The notes under the pieces are model-generated. The model worked only from the letters and a program-made list of their open reading frames with translations. It did no database searches and was not told the origin of the DNA. A stretch of DNA of 64,000 bases from positions 11,406,930 through 11,470,929 of the forward strand of contig NC_040012.1 in NCBI RefSeq assembly GCF_000972845.2, given 5' to 3'. Below are positions 48,957 to 59,526 of this stretch, in pieces (the first letter of the stretch is position 1; each line of letters starts with the position of its first letter). The position numbers were made by a program, and so were the translations under genes. The stretch comes from Larimichthys crocea (Eukaryota > Chordata > Actinopteri > Sciaenidae).

Positions 48957-50541
48957 CTTGACCTTTGTGGGAGTCAATGCCTGCCAGAATCTCTATGGTG
49001 ACTGGCTGTGAGTTATTATTCCCAGCCAGGGGATACTGGCCTGTGTCTTTGCTCTGGGACAGCTGGGATTCACATTTGCCACTGTATGGCTGCTCCTTCC
49101 TCCTGAAACGATTGGCTATGAGCTGCCATATGCTTTGTTCTTCCTGAACTGGTTTGGAAGACAGTTTTGTTGGACAGAGGGGTACCTCCATTACCTTGAC
49201 CTTCCCCTTGCTGTGATACTGAATGTACTGTACTCCATCCTCAGTGTGCTCACTGGGAGTTGGAAGCATTCTTCCTGTGAGGTATGAGAAAGGTCGAGGA
49301 GGCATTGTCGTTTCCTCAGATGTACTTTTAGTCCGAGAACGCTGCTTTGACTCCGCTTCAGACCCTGAAGAAACTTTGTCCCGGGGCCTAGTCCTTCTGA
49401 TTCGCAGACTGAGGCTCCGTCTTAAAGAGCTCAGTGTACTTTTTGGAGCATCAGATTTGTTCAATTTAGGAGAAGATTTTGCATCTTTGTCATCTTCCCT
49501 CTCTTTGCTCTTATCCGGAGATCCTTTGCCAAAAAGCCTCCACCGGAAGCCTCCTTTGAGAAAGCCTCCATCACCGCTTGTGTTGCTCCTCCGGCTATCT
49601 AGCTCATCATCAGATCCCGGCTTTCTTAGCTCCAGTACTGTCATACTGACAGGCCTGGGCTTCCAGCTCCTCTGGTGTCTGGGGGTCACCTCTGCATGGG
49701 CCAAAGGCCGCTGCACCACAGCAGGATCGAGGCCATCAACAGCCCTCAACTCAGCCTTCCTGCTCCTGTGCTGCTGGTTGTTTTCAAAAGTACCTGCCCT
49801 CCTGAGGGGATGCTGGTTCTGGGTCTCCGACAGGACTGGGACTGGGCCTGCCAGCATGCACACGCTCCTGGGCCTCCGGAGCCGTCTTTCTTGTTCAGGT
49901 TGAGAATCTCTTTGTTGCTTAATTGAGTCGCCATACATGCTCACGGTTTTCCTACCGAGCGGAGCTTCATCCTGACGTGGCCTTCGCAACACGACCCGGG
50001 GCAGAGTGCTGTGTCCGGCAACATGTTCCCCAAAGACAAGCCCTCTAGCGTGGACAGTGACAGAGCGTAATGTTGAGCTCCGAATGCGTTGCTCCTTGGC
50101 GTCTGTCTTATCAGCTAACTCTGCCACGTCTCGCTGTGAAGAATTACCTGAGTTCTTAGAGGGCTGTTTCAAAAACCTGTCTGTCTTCATTTCTCCCACC
50201 TCCTCCAGCTCCTCCTCGTTCTCCTCCACAACTACTTCCTCTCTTTGCCTCCTAGCCCTACCTGTGCTGCTCAGGGAGGGCCACCTGTTGAGCTCCTGTC
50301 TTGCCCTGCCCAGCCTGGGGCTGTTCTCCATTGGCATGACACTAATTATCTCTCCTCCTGATTGGCAATTCTCCACCAGGGTGTGAGTGACTTGGCCCAC
50401 TCCCAGATCTGACACCGAAGCATCTTCCTCTGTTTCTTTCAGGATTACAGAGATGTGGTAAACGGTTTTCCCCTGCTGCTGTTGACCAATAGCTGTACTC
50501 CTTGGGGTCGCATCCACGGTCCCACTGCTAAGGAATAGCAT
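48957..50541 (-). CDS. agap3: Large alternative first exon: 528-residue N-terminal extension
   Basis: An uninterrupted 528-codon coding stretch, far longer than chance. ATG at 50,541 has G at -3, and in-frame TGA and TAG lie just upstream. It ends in a near-perfect donor (CAAG then GTAAGA) in phase 1, matching the first common exon, so the protein runs HKGQ-DSFVNSQEW. Seen along the extension: a short hydrophobic stretch KTVYHISVILKE (25-36), an acidic run (101-117), three similar basic motifs GRKTVSM (196-202), RPRSVCM (223-229) and KPRPVSM (294-300), a Lys/Asp/Ser-rich part (about 339-371), a basic serine stretch SLRRSLSLRIRR (372-383), and PVTIEILAGID near the end. No catalytic domain is recognised. 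It may correspond to the long N-terminus of AGAP2/PIKE-L, whose start (YLISLTLVKLE, from memory) resembles YHISVILKE. Likely disordered and a kinase target (inference). Confidence 0.85.
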
Positions 50542-50921
50542 GGCACTTCACTAACACTGATTTACACAGACATCCTCGTTCGTCCACAAATACAACCATG
50601 TAGGCACAAGCCAGTGCTCACATTCTGCCCGCGAAGTTGTTGAGATTCAGCCCATAAAATCCTTCATTTGAAGACTAAATTCCTATGCCAGGCATAATCC
50701 TTCACCTTTGACATGGGGAAAAAAAACTTCAAACAAGTTAGAGCAAAGCTCTGCTGCCACCTGCATCATCTGGCTCCGTTACTGAGCAGACTCACACAGG
50801 CATTTCGATGGTAGCTGCTCCCGCCCCCCAAAACTTTGTACTTCTACCTGACCCGAACGGGCAGATGAACACAAGGAAAACAGGTTATCAGCTGCTTGTT
50901 TTGCAATAAAGTCGTATCAGT

Positions 50922-50946
50922 AAGAGTTGCAAAAGTTGCAACTCTT
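50922..50946. repeat. Inverted repeat with 11-bp arms upstream of the long first exon
   Basis: AAGAGTTGCAA and TTGCAACTCTT separated by AAG; about 400 nt upstream (sense) of the long-form ATG. TTGCAA resembles a C/EBP half-site. Confidence 0.9.
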
Positions 50947-51880
50947 TCAAAAAAAAAAAAAAAAAACCAAAAAAAACAAAAAACACTGAATCATCCTTCT
51001 TCTTTGGCAAGTTACGAACTGTGAGCAATCCTTGTTGTTGGCGGTGAAGACAAACCCCTTAATCTCTCAGCTCTTGCCATGCAGAGCATGAGGGAGTGAG
51101 TCTCTGTTTGAACTTTCAGCTGCCTTCCAACCCCCAGGGACACATGGAAAACAAGGAGCGGATCCCACAGGCATTAAACACGCCCTCCTCATTTCTCCAG
51201 AGCTGCTAGTAGCCCCCACAAGACATGGACAGACAAAAGTGAACATGAGATTGAGAGAAGACTGTTGATTACAGTCGTGTGTAATCAGCTCAAGGACTAT
51301 AAGCCATGAATGGACGCTTTGTGTTACTGACCCGTGGAAAAAACTAAACTAAAAGAGGGGGATACTTTCCCCCATGTTTAACGGAAGAAGAGACAATCAT
51401 CAAGTACTTTGTTAATTATTCCACTTTTTGGTGACCACCGGCTTGTATTTTATTTAAAGGTCTAGTCGTAGTTACACTGCATTGCAGTTTGATCAGATAT
51501 ATTTTGATAGGGGAAAACTCCCACGTTATAAAAAGAATGCCGAGCTGCCTCTCACTACACTATCTCTGAGAAAACAAATACCTGTGTTAGTAACACGGAG
51601 TATTCACGAAACTACACACCACACTGGCTCCCACTACACAGCCTACGCACACAGTGGGAGAACTTAAGCTTAATGGACCAAACATCCTTTACAATTTCCT
51701 ACGTTTTCATGTTCCATCTCCTCGTTTTCAGACTTGTGGTGCTTTGTGGTGCATTAGTGAACTGAAATGGAGCCATCAAATATAGGGGCATTATACTATA
51801 AAGACCATTATCTGAATCGAGAGAGATTTTACCTGCTCAACTCACTGCAGCACTCTGGTTACAGTTTTGGTTAAGAACAC

Positions 51881-51897
51881 TACCCCCTTGTGGCCAA
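51881..51897 (-). promoter_or_regulatory. Weak candidate CTCF-type site
   Basis: Minus orientation GGCCACAAGGGGGTAGTG; the usual GGC is GGT here, so weaker than the sites at 34.6 and 39.5 kb. Confidence 0.25.
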
Positions 51898-52261
51898 AAA
51901 GGGAGAAGTGTTGGTAGAAATGGGGAAACTATGGAGTTCATATCAATTTAGTTAACATTAACGTTGGTATAATTTGCCTAAACAATGTTTTCATGACACA
52001 ATATCTCTACCAACCCTCTCTATATTTGAATATTATATAAAAACATATCCATATAACATGTCCTATATTACTTACAAACCCCAAAACAGGTGCATGACCA
52101 GAATTTAGCATTCCAGCTGAAGAGGATTTTTGGCAGAGAGAATGATGTGAAAATGGCAGCAGTGGAGTGCGTCACTGAGGGAAATCCAGTACAACCACGA
52201 CCGTGTCACTTTGGGAGTAAAGCTGGAAGTTGCGGCCCCACTGTTGTCACAGCAGCTTTGT

Positions 52262-52343
52262 GCCAGAAAACAGTTGATTAAAACCATTTTTTTCATAAAA
52301 ACGCCAGAAAACAGTTGATTAAAACCATTTTTTTCATAAAAAC
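52262..52343. repeat. Perfect 41-bp tandem duplication
   Basis: Copies 52,262-52,302 and 52,303-52,343 are identical (unit begins GCCAGAAAACAGTTG and ends TTCATAAAAAC). It lies about 400 bp downstream (sense) of the short first exon donor. Complete identity suggests a recent duplication. Confidence 0.97.
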
Positions 52344-52737
52344 AACCACCGTAAGGCCCTCTAAAGGCTGAAATGTTGAACATTTCACCAGGATGAAGAA
52401 AAAGCTGTAAAAAGACATCGGTTTAAAGCCATTTCATATCATTTACAGTGTGTGTGATATTGCAGGTGTTTCTTAGTGGGTGCATTTTTTTACCCTTTGT
52501 GTTCTTATCAGTAGACTGAGCGGTGAATGAAGACAAACATTTCAAGTATTGCTCCGGGTAACCCGGTTTAAGCACGTTAAGCACGCACTGATACCACACA
52601 TTATGCATGCATGGGCAATCAGGGGAATTTTTAAGTTTCCCATGAGAGAAAGTACGGAGTAGCAAAATGTCAAGATACCAAGAGAGTGAAGTTAGAGCTC
52701 ATGTTAAGCTGCCAAAGCTCCCTGTGTTGGCCTTTAC

Positions 52738-52858
52738 CTGATTCTTGGAAGCACGGGTTGGGAATCAACTGAGGGTCATCATCAAGCAAACAGTCTTTTT
52801 CATTCCATTGATTCTGGTGGTGTCCACCTCGTCTACGACCCCCAAAGCACAGCAACAT
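52738..52858 (-). CDS. agap3: Alternative short first coding exon (40 codons, phase 1 donor)
   Basis: ATG at 52,858-52,856 has A at -3 (AGACCATGT) and an in-frame TGA six codons upstream, so this is the first possible start in its frame. The 40 residues begin MLLCFGGRRRGG, continue with a His/Gln/Asn-rich part, then the acidic stretch DCLLDDDPQLIPNP and end CFQES. They are not low-complexity and look protein-like. The exon ends with a good donor (TCAG then GTAAAGG) leaving one base, G, of a split codon. The first common exon (43,219) starts with two bases, so the join gives ES-D-SFVNSQEW in frame. I do not recognise the peptide from a known AGAP isoform. It may be a short alternative N-terminus from its own promoter, or an exon of an unseen gene that shares this phase by chance. 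No transcript evidence is available. Confidence 0.55.
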
Positions 52859-54116
52859 GGTCTTCCTATAACCTCAAAGGGATACTGGCATGACTCTTGA
52901 TATAACTTGTCAAAAAGAAAACATCCAGGTGAAATAACGTGCGTCAGTCCAAATTGCTGGTCATCTTTTCATTTTCCTCTCCTCGTGGGTTTCGTTGTTT
53001 TCTTTTGCTTCTATATCACACATGGTTGTGAAAATCTCTCCACAGCTCATCTCTTAGCTCGGCATGTCACTATTTTCCCACAAAATCGCTCTTCTGTCAG
53101 CTGCATCACGCTGTGGCAATGATGTGCCTTCCACACAGACCTGATAATGTGGTTACCAGCACCAACCCGACCTGTTGCTGGACAGTCTAAGGAAATGACC
53201 CAGAGAGGCCATGTGTGATGGTTCACTTGGGAGTCGTTTCCTCGTCGTAAGTCTTAATGCAGGTGTTGGTTAACAGGAACCTACATAAAAAAAAACACTG
53301 ATAGGATTTAAAGTTAATCCACTGTCCTGCTGTCTTTGTTGCGGTTTGGTCCTGGAGGAAACCTGTGCTGTGGCAAATCCTGAGATTTCAGAGCGCTGAC
53401 AAGGTAACAGAGCTTCTCTTGTGTGCCCCCTCTCTCCTCCCCTGTCCCACAGCTAAATGTTTCACCTTCTTGTAACCGTATCTTGATGGCAGCTGGGAGG
53501 GTTTTTCAGAAAAACTGGATTAGCATGTTTTGGAGGTTCCTGAATTACCCTCCGCCTCTGTATCTCTCTATGTGGCTGAGCACACATCTGCCTGACTGCG
53601 AGCAGACATCACACTGCGTTTCTTGGCCATTTATCTGTTCATCTGTGTGCGTCACTGGTAAAAACGTGAGTGTACTGCTGTTGTTTTGCCAACACGGCTC
53701 TGACCTCACTTTGCCCTTTAGGCCTCAGACTACATTTAGAGTCCTTACCAACACAAAAGGTGTCAACTCTAGCAGGAGTCTTTGTCATAAACATGGATTT
53801 TGTTGAAATATCCCAAAGGGCTTTTGAAAATTTTCCAGTATTCTTGAAATACGACACTACATATTCAAATGCACCACACATACAGTACATATAAGTATAT
53901 CTTAAATAAGTTCAACTAAAAGACGGTAAATGTTTGTTATCTAAGGGAAAACATCACCCATTTCATTTATTCAGAGCATCTATAGTTTTATTGGGGAAAA
54001 AAACTCACTGCAGTCTATAATTATTTTGTCTCATCTTATAAACTGAATTTAATTATAGCTTGTTCAATAGTATTTGTATTTTCAGTTGAGATAATGTGAC
54101 ACTATATACTTCTCAC

Positions 54117-54135
54117 TTCCAGCGGGTGGCAGTCA
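54117..54135 (+). promoter_or_regulatory. Candidate CTCF-type site
   Basis: TTCCAGCGGGTGGCAGTCA; the CCAGCGGGTGGCAGT core fits the CTCF motif well. About 1.3 kb upstream (sense) of the short first exon. By-eye call. Confidence 0.45.
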
Positions 54136-55240
54136 CATCACTAAGAAACTGATTTGAAGGTTGCACTTTTTTTTTTTTTTAAAGGGACTTTTAAAAGCAC
54201 AAAAAAAAACACTCCTGTCAAAGTTTGAGCCAACTTTCAAAGTTTAACAACTTCACTCCGATGCTGCAGTCACTTACTGTAAGCCTGGAGATAGGGAGCT
54301 GCTGAACTGGGAATGATTTTCACATCATCAGTTACTTTCAGGGCTTAAGTAATTACAGGGGGTGTGATACCTTTTGTATGCACATTAGCAGGAACCACAG
54401 GACGAATACGTTTGAACAGCAGACGTGACAGACGGGCAGCACTGGTGTATTTATATAAGGACGCACACAGACACTATGCGCGACAAGCGCTGGTGTTGTC
54501 TAGCAGATAGCATGGTGCATCCAAGCCCTATGAGTAAAGCTTACTAACCCCTCGTCAGTATTAGAACATGAGTCAGTGTGAGGAAGACAGCCGTGCAGAC
54601 GTACAGTATTTCATGAGGGCAGTATGCTTCCTCTGGCAAACAGGGCAAACAGTTGGTGAAGGCGGATCCCTGACTTGATTTTGAGCATTAGGCTGGTAGG
54701 TGGTTTTAGTCAAATTTATTTATTCATTTTTTTTTTCTGTCAGTAAGGTGTCGCTGACCTCATTCACACATGCACAACCACAGCACGACTCACACCTGAC
54801 GAGCTTCCAGCATTCTCCAAGACAAAACCTCTGGTGTTGATCTGATTACCGAGAGCTCAAACATACCCATGTCATCTGCTGAATTCAGAGGTGTTTGGTG
54901 AGAGCTCTGCATGACAAATCAGTGTCAAAGCCTGCGGCAGTGACTCACAAGGTTTAATGAGAGCAAAAATATTCACGACTCCTCACAGGTATTGATGTCA
55001 TGCTTTTAAATAGCCTTGTGTGAATATAAATGAATTTATTAAACTGGAGCCCAACGTGAAAAAAACAGAGGAAATTATTCACAGCTATCCAAAAAAAAAA
55101 AGTCCTTGATTGAAGAGACGTCTGACCTCACTGGACAGTCATAGCTATTAGCATCATCACAGAGCAGACACATGAGCTTTGAATTGCTAATCGACCCTGT
55201 GCGACATTCTGCCGGAGGCTTTAACATATCAAATGACTCC

Positions 55241-55256
55241 TGGTGCCACCTTTTGG
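55241..55256 (-). promoter_or_regulatory. Weak candidate CTCF-type site
   Basis: Minus orientation CCAAAAGGTGGCACCA; the GGTGGCA core is present and the left half is weak. Confidence 0.25.
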
Positions 55257-58200
55257 ATTTTTAATTTTAGCTGGATGCCAGCACAAAATGAAAGTGGGCG
55301 TGCTCCTTTTAGGCAAAAGACGGGAAACCGTTGAGACATAGTTCAATGTTCAGCATTTCTAAAAAATATGTAGATATACAGTATGTCTGAGTTTAAATCA
55401 ATATAATGTTAATTTTATATCTCAAAGGCTAAAAAAAATGTTAAGTTTTAACTAGAGCTCCTTGACATGATCATGGTTGCTGAATTAAAGCACTCGGGTT
55501 TGAGCTTGTTATGCTGCAAGTTACTTTGTTTTGAATGAAAATGAACGTGACCAGGCTGGGTGTTGAAGTTTCCTCAGGGGCCGCTCATTAAAGCATTTGC
55601 AGGGAGCTTTAACCAAACATACCAAGATGAGAAAAATTAGGTCAGTCCATGCCTCCATGAATGTCCACGGTACATTTTTCCTGGTCTAAAAGTATTTTCC
55701 TGTAATTTTAAGGTCCTTGCCTCTCTAATTATTTTACTTCTTTCAGTCACTGTGATAAAGCCATGTTAAGCCACATGCCTTACTGGTGTCTACAGCCATT
55801 AAGCCATTATGAACCACTATCAGTACAATGGCTTATAGCATATTATGCAAAGCATATACAGTAAAATGCTGTGTCTGAAATAACTCCCTATTAAATACGC
55901 AGTGCACTACATATATAGGCCGCCCCTCAAAGCTTCCACAGTGGAACAAAAAAGAAGTATCCATCAATTAACAATCCCACAATGCTCTACATTTTATAGA
56001 TGCAAAAAATACTGTCCAACAGCTGGCAGCCACGATGTAAAATGATGATGATTAGTAAACAATTGAGTGTCTATAGGGAGTGGTGAACAGACGTAGAAAA
56101 AACATCATGTTTCGCTGAAATTATTCAGCTTAATTCAATTAATAGATTAGTCAAACATCAGGAAAAACATTAATAGTTGGGATATAAGTGCCAAATATCT
56201 TCTAATATAACTGTTCATTGCAGCTATGGTGGTTTAACTTGCATGCTATAAACTTTTACTGAAGTGGTCTTAAAAATGTGTCATGTTATGTTAGGGTTTC
56301 TTAGGTGTGTGCTACAGTTCCACACTTGTGATGGAGTTTCATAACACCCAGGTATTCCCTGACTGATCATGCCACTGTGGATCCAACTAGGGAAAAAAAA
56401 TAACTAAAATTAAAAATCTGTCACTACATCTTTAAGAAAAAAAAGGGGGGGAATAAATTATCACAGTTAATTATAAGTGTGGGCAGTCACGAGAGAGTCC
56501 CTCTGGAACACTGATGTTTTCCTGGGTGCAACTATTGAGCTCTCTGTGGTACAATTAAAACAGTGTGCCAACCCCCATCAAAAAAATAAAAGCCTTAGAA
56601 ACAGGTCTGTCGAACTTGCAAATTCCCTTTGAAAGATGTGAATTATAATTTGATAAAGGAGCACACAAACCGAGGTACAGCAGTATTTATTCCCAAACGC
56701 CACAATGAAACTCGCTCAGAGACATAAGGTAAACAAATTGTAGTCTGGGTGTGACGAGAGCCAATCTATTCATCTGTGCATGCAGGGACACACATACCGG
56801 AAAAAGCAAAAACATGCAGTGAAAATATGCAAACATGTGCTTTTGATTCCCCCACACCCAGGTGATCACACGCAGCACCAGTTATTAGACTATAACCTAC
56901 CAATTTTCTAGCACACTTAAATCTCACCCTCCCCTTTCAGCATCGACACTGAATTCATGTCTGCAAGTCAGGAGAATCATACACAGAGACAGAAGGGCTA
57001 CAGACGGCAAGGAAAGTTTATGATAATTATGCTTGCAGTAGTGGTATTCAGCGTGGGTGTAGAGCTTTTTAAAATTCAGCTGCACTAGCGATGAGCATAC
57101 GTCACCATTGCTCCACTGCAGAGAAAATGATAGGTTCGAGGATGTCTGTGGGAGGTTGTGAAAAAATTCCAGACGCTTCTTTCTCTAAAATTCAGGTTTT
57201 GAGAGAGAGCAGCACATTTGTACAGCGTTGTGTGTGAGAGAGAGAAAGACAGAGACGGAGAATGTATGAGATTGAATGGAAGAGAGAGAGACAGCGACGG
57301 AGTGTGTACTCGTTGCGTAACCTAAGCTGTATAAACAGCATGAAGCCCCCTTGTTAAAATGTTGCTAAAAGATGCTCACTGCTAATTTTCATCCTCTGAC
57401 AGAAAATAATACTAAACATAAAGTGCCATGGATTAACATGCATTTGCTGCGTGTGTGTACCCGCAAATGTTCTGTACATGCATGGGTGGTAAAATAGGTG
57501 GGAGGCTTGACTTTTTGACTATTGATTCCTGCAACCATCACAACCAACCTGCCAGCCAATATGTTACTACTCGACTGAAGTGTCAGATGAAGGAATTCAA
57601 GGTGCAGAAAACTGTGGATGAAGCTGCAAACCTGCTGTGAGAGAGAAAGGAACAACTGAACACGGAAAAGGTCAGAGTGAATTTCAATCACTGGGAATAG
57701 GCAGGGAAACACAGAGGTTTGTAGAAGATGACAAAATGACCAGTGAGGGAATGTAGGAGGAAGCTGCGGAGAGATGCACAGTTTTTACAGGCAGGTTTGT
57801 GTGGGCTGGTGGCTCCCAGTCCTCATCCTCCTCTACACATTAGTTTGCAAACCCCCGGCTTACTTCTGGTGTCATCTTTTCAAAAACTTGCCTCCAAATT
57901 CATGTTTATGCAACAGCTCTGATGTGAAATTGCACTCTGTTATCCCTATTATAATGTAGGAGTAGTAGTAATATCAAGATTATTTTTGGTGTTATACAAG
58001 AACACAGAGAAACATCTGAAAGATCATCATCAGGGAGTGGGGATGTTTGATTTTAGTAAATCAATCCACTGAAAAGTATGACCAGTCTTTGCTATAATGT
58101 GCTATAAAATGAAGCTGGACATCAGAGGTAGGGCTAAGTTTGTGAGGCGCCATTTAAAGAGAACAGAATCACATTAATCAGGCTTGTCAGAGAAAAGTTT

Positions 58201-59228
58201 TGAGTGATGAAAGAACTAGTTGCAGCTTTGCATGCATAACTATCTTGCTCGCTAATATCTTGTATACCCTTCGAGCGATCATGCTAGCCGAATCACATCT
58301 CCATCTTCTAATAGCGACATGTAATTTGTCATGCACCATCTGGCCTTCAGTTGCATTCTTGTATCTCTACCCCATTCTGTTGTAACAATCCTGACGCTGT
58401 TAAAATAAATGGAACCGCCAATCAGCGGACCACAAACCGACAACTGTGACATAAAAAAAAAAGATAGAAAAAAACATATCACAACATAAGACACCATCAA
58501 GGTTCTTTTAGGGTGCATTTCTATAGATGGAGCAACAAATCTACATAATATTTTCTAATTCTGTTCAGCCGTCTACTTTTCACTCCTTTCAAGGTTTTTC
58601 TTTCCGTGCCGTTCCAAAAAGAAGGCCAAGAATAGCGACACATTTGGGCACAAGCTCCCATGTAATTTCCCACGCCTTTTGTCTCCGTTCCTGTGCCGCC
58701 CCTGCACGCTGAGACAATAAGCTAGGAGCTTCGTTATGAAGCTGACAACACCATTTTACAAAGAAGTCAGGAGGAATGCCATCATTCCTACCAATGCACC
58801 CCCTTCCCCACCACCAGTGCTAATAACATGCAGACCTATGGAGCATCTGCTGTCTGATCTAACACAAGAGTATTTATTTGTTTCTAGCGAGCTGACACAG
58901 TTCATGAATTTCAGGTTTACTAAATAAAAAGATTCAGTGTTCCTCCCTTGATACTCTGCCATTTACGTGATGCAAACAGTTATGCAATCAGTTTTCAAGA
59001 GATAATGGCTCCAGGATAGTGACGCATCATCAATTCTGTGTTCATTGTGGGATTAATTGTTGTTATGTTCATTTAACTAGCATATCTGTGACTGATGAAA
59101 ATCTCAAACCCTCAGCCTGTGAAATAGCTCTGGGAGATTTAGTTCCACAGGTGACTGACAATTAAGTCACGCTCCAACAGATCAAGTTAAGTGGCGCTCA
59201 GCAGGACTGGCATCATGGTAACTTGGTT

Positions 59229-59526
59229 AAATGGTAAATGGACTGTACTTATATAGCGCCTTTCTAGTCTTCCGACCACTCAAAGCGCTTTAAAGTACGT
59301 ATCTCATTCACACACATCCATACACTGATGGCATTGGCTGCCAAGTGCTCATGAGATTTTTCTAACCATTCATACACATTCAAACACCGATGGCGCAGCC
59401 TTCAGGAGCAATTTAGGGTTCAGTATCTTGCCCAAGGACACTTCGACATGCAGACTGGAGGGGATCGAACCGCCGATCTTCTGATTAGTGGATGACCCAC
59501 TCTGTCTCCGAGCCACAGCCGCCCAA
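59229..59526 (-). mobile_element. tRNA-derived SINE-like element, teleost type
   Basis: On the minus strand it starts GGGCGGCTGTGGCTC, with a region resembling a tRNA A box (TGGCTCGGAGACAGAGTGGG) and a clear B box (GGTTCGATCCC), about 50 nt apart as in pol III promoters. It ends with GGCGCTATATAAGTACAG then TCCATTTACC, a tail common in teleost genomes. Length is about 298 bp, so nearly full-length. I could not define target-site duplications. The family name is not assigned. Confidence 0.75.

Larger units (their letters stand above)
50542..52737 (-). other. Between the two first exons: intron of the short-start form and upstream region of the long-start exon
   Basis: If the long first exon has its own promoter, it lies here on the minus strand. 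Seen: an 11-bp inverted repeat around TTGCAA (50,922-50,946), a long A run (50,949-50,966), a CTCF-like motif (51,881-51,897, minus) and a 41-bp tandem duplication (52,262-52,343). There is no clear TATA box at a sensible distance and no CpG island. Confidence 0.6.

Noticed and set aside
49223..49903. 226-codon plus-strand open frame
   Set aside because: It lies entirely opposite the 528-codon minus-strand exon, has a Leu/Ser-rich composition typical of an antisense shadow, and has no splice or start context of its own.
58200..58385. Leu/Cys-rich 61-codon plus-strand frame resembling a membrane segment
   Set aside because: Short, no homologue recognised, no exon signals; consistent with chance in this intron or flank.
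59460..59524. Possible tRNA gene, because of the GGTTCGATCCC B box
   Set aside because: No cloverleaf arms or acceptor stem pairing; the sequence continues into a SINE body and tail.
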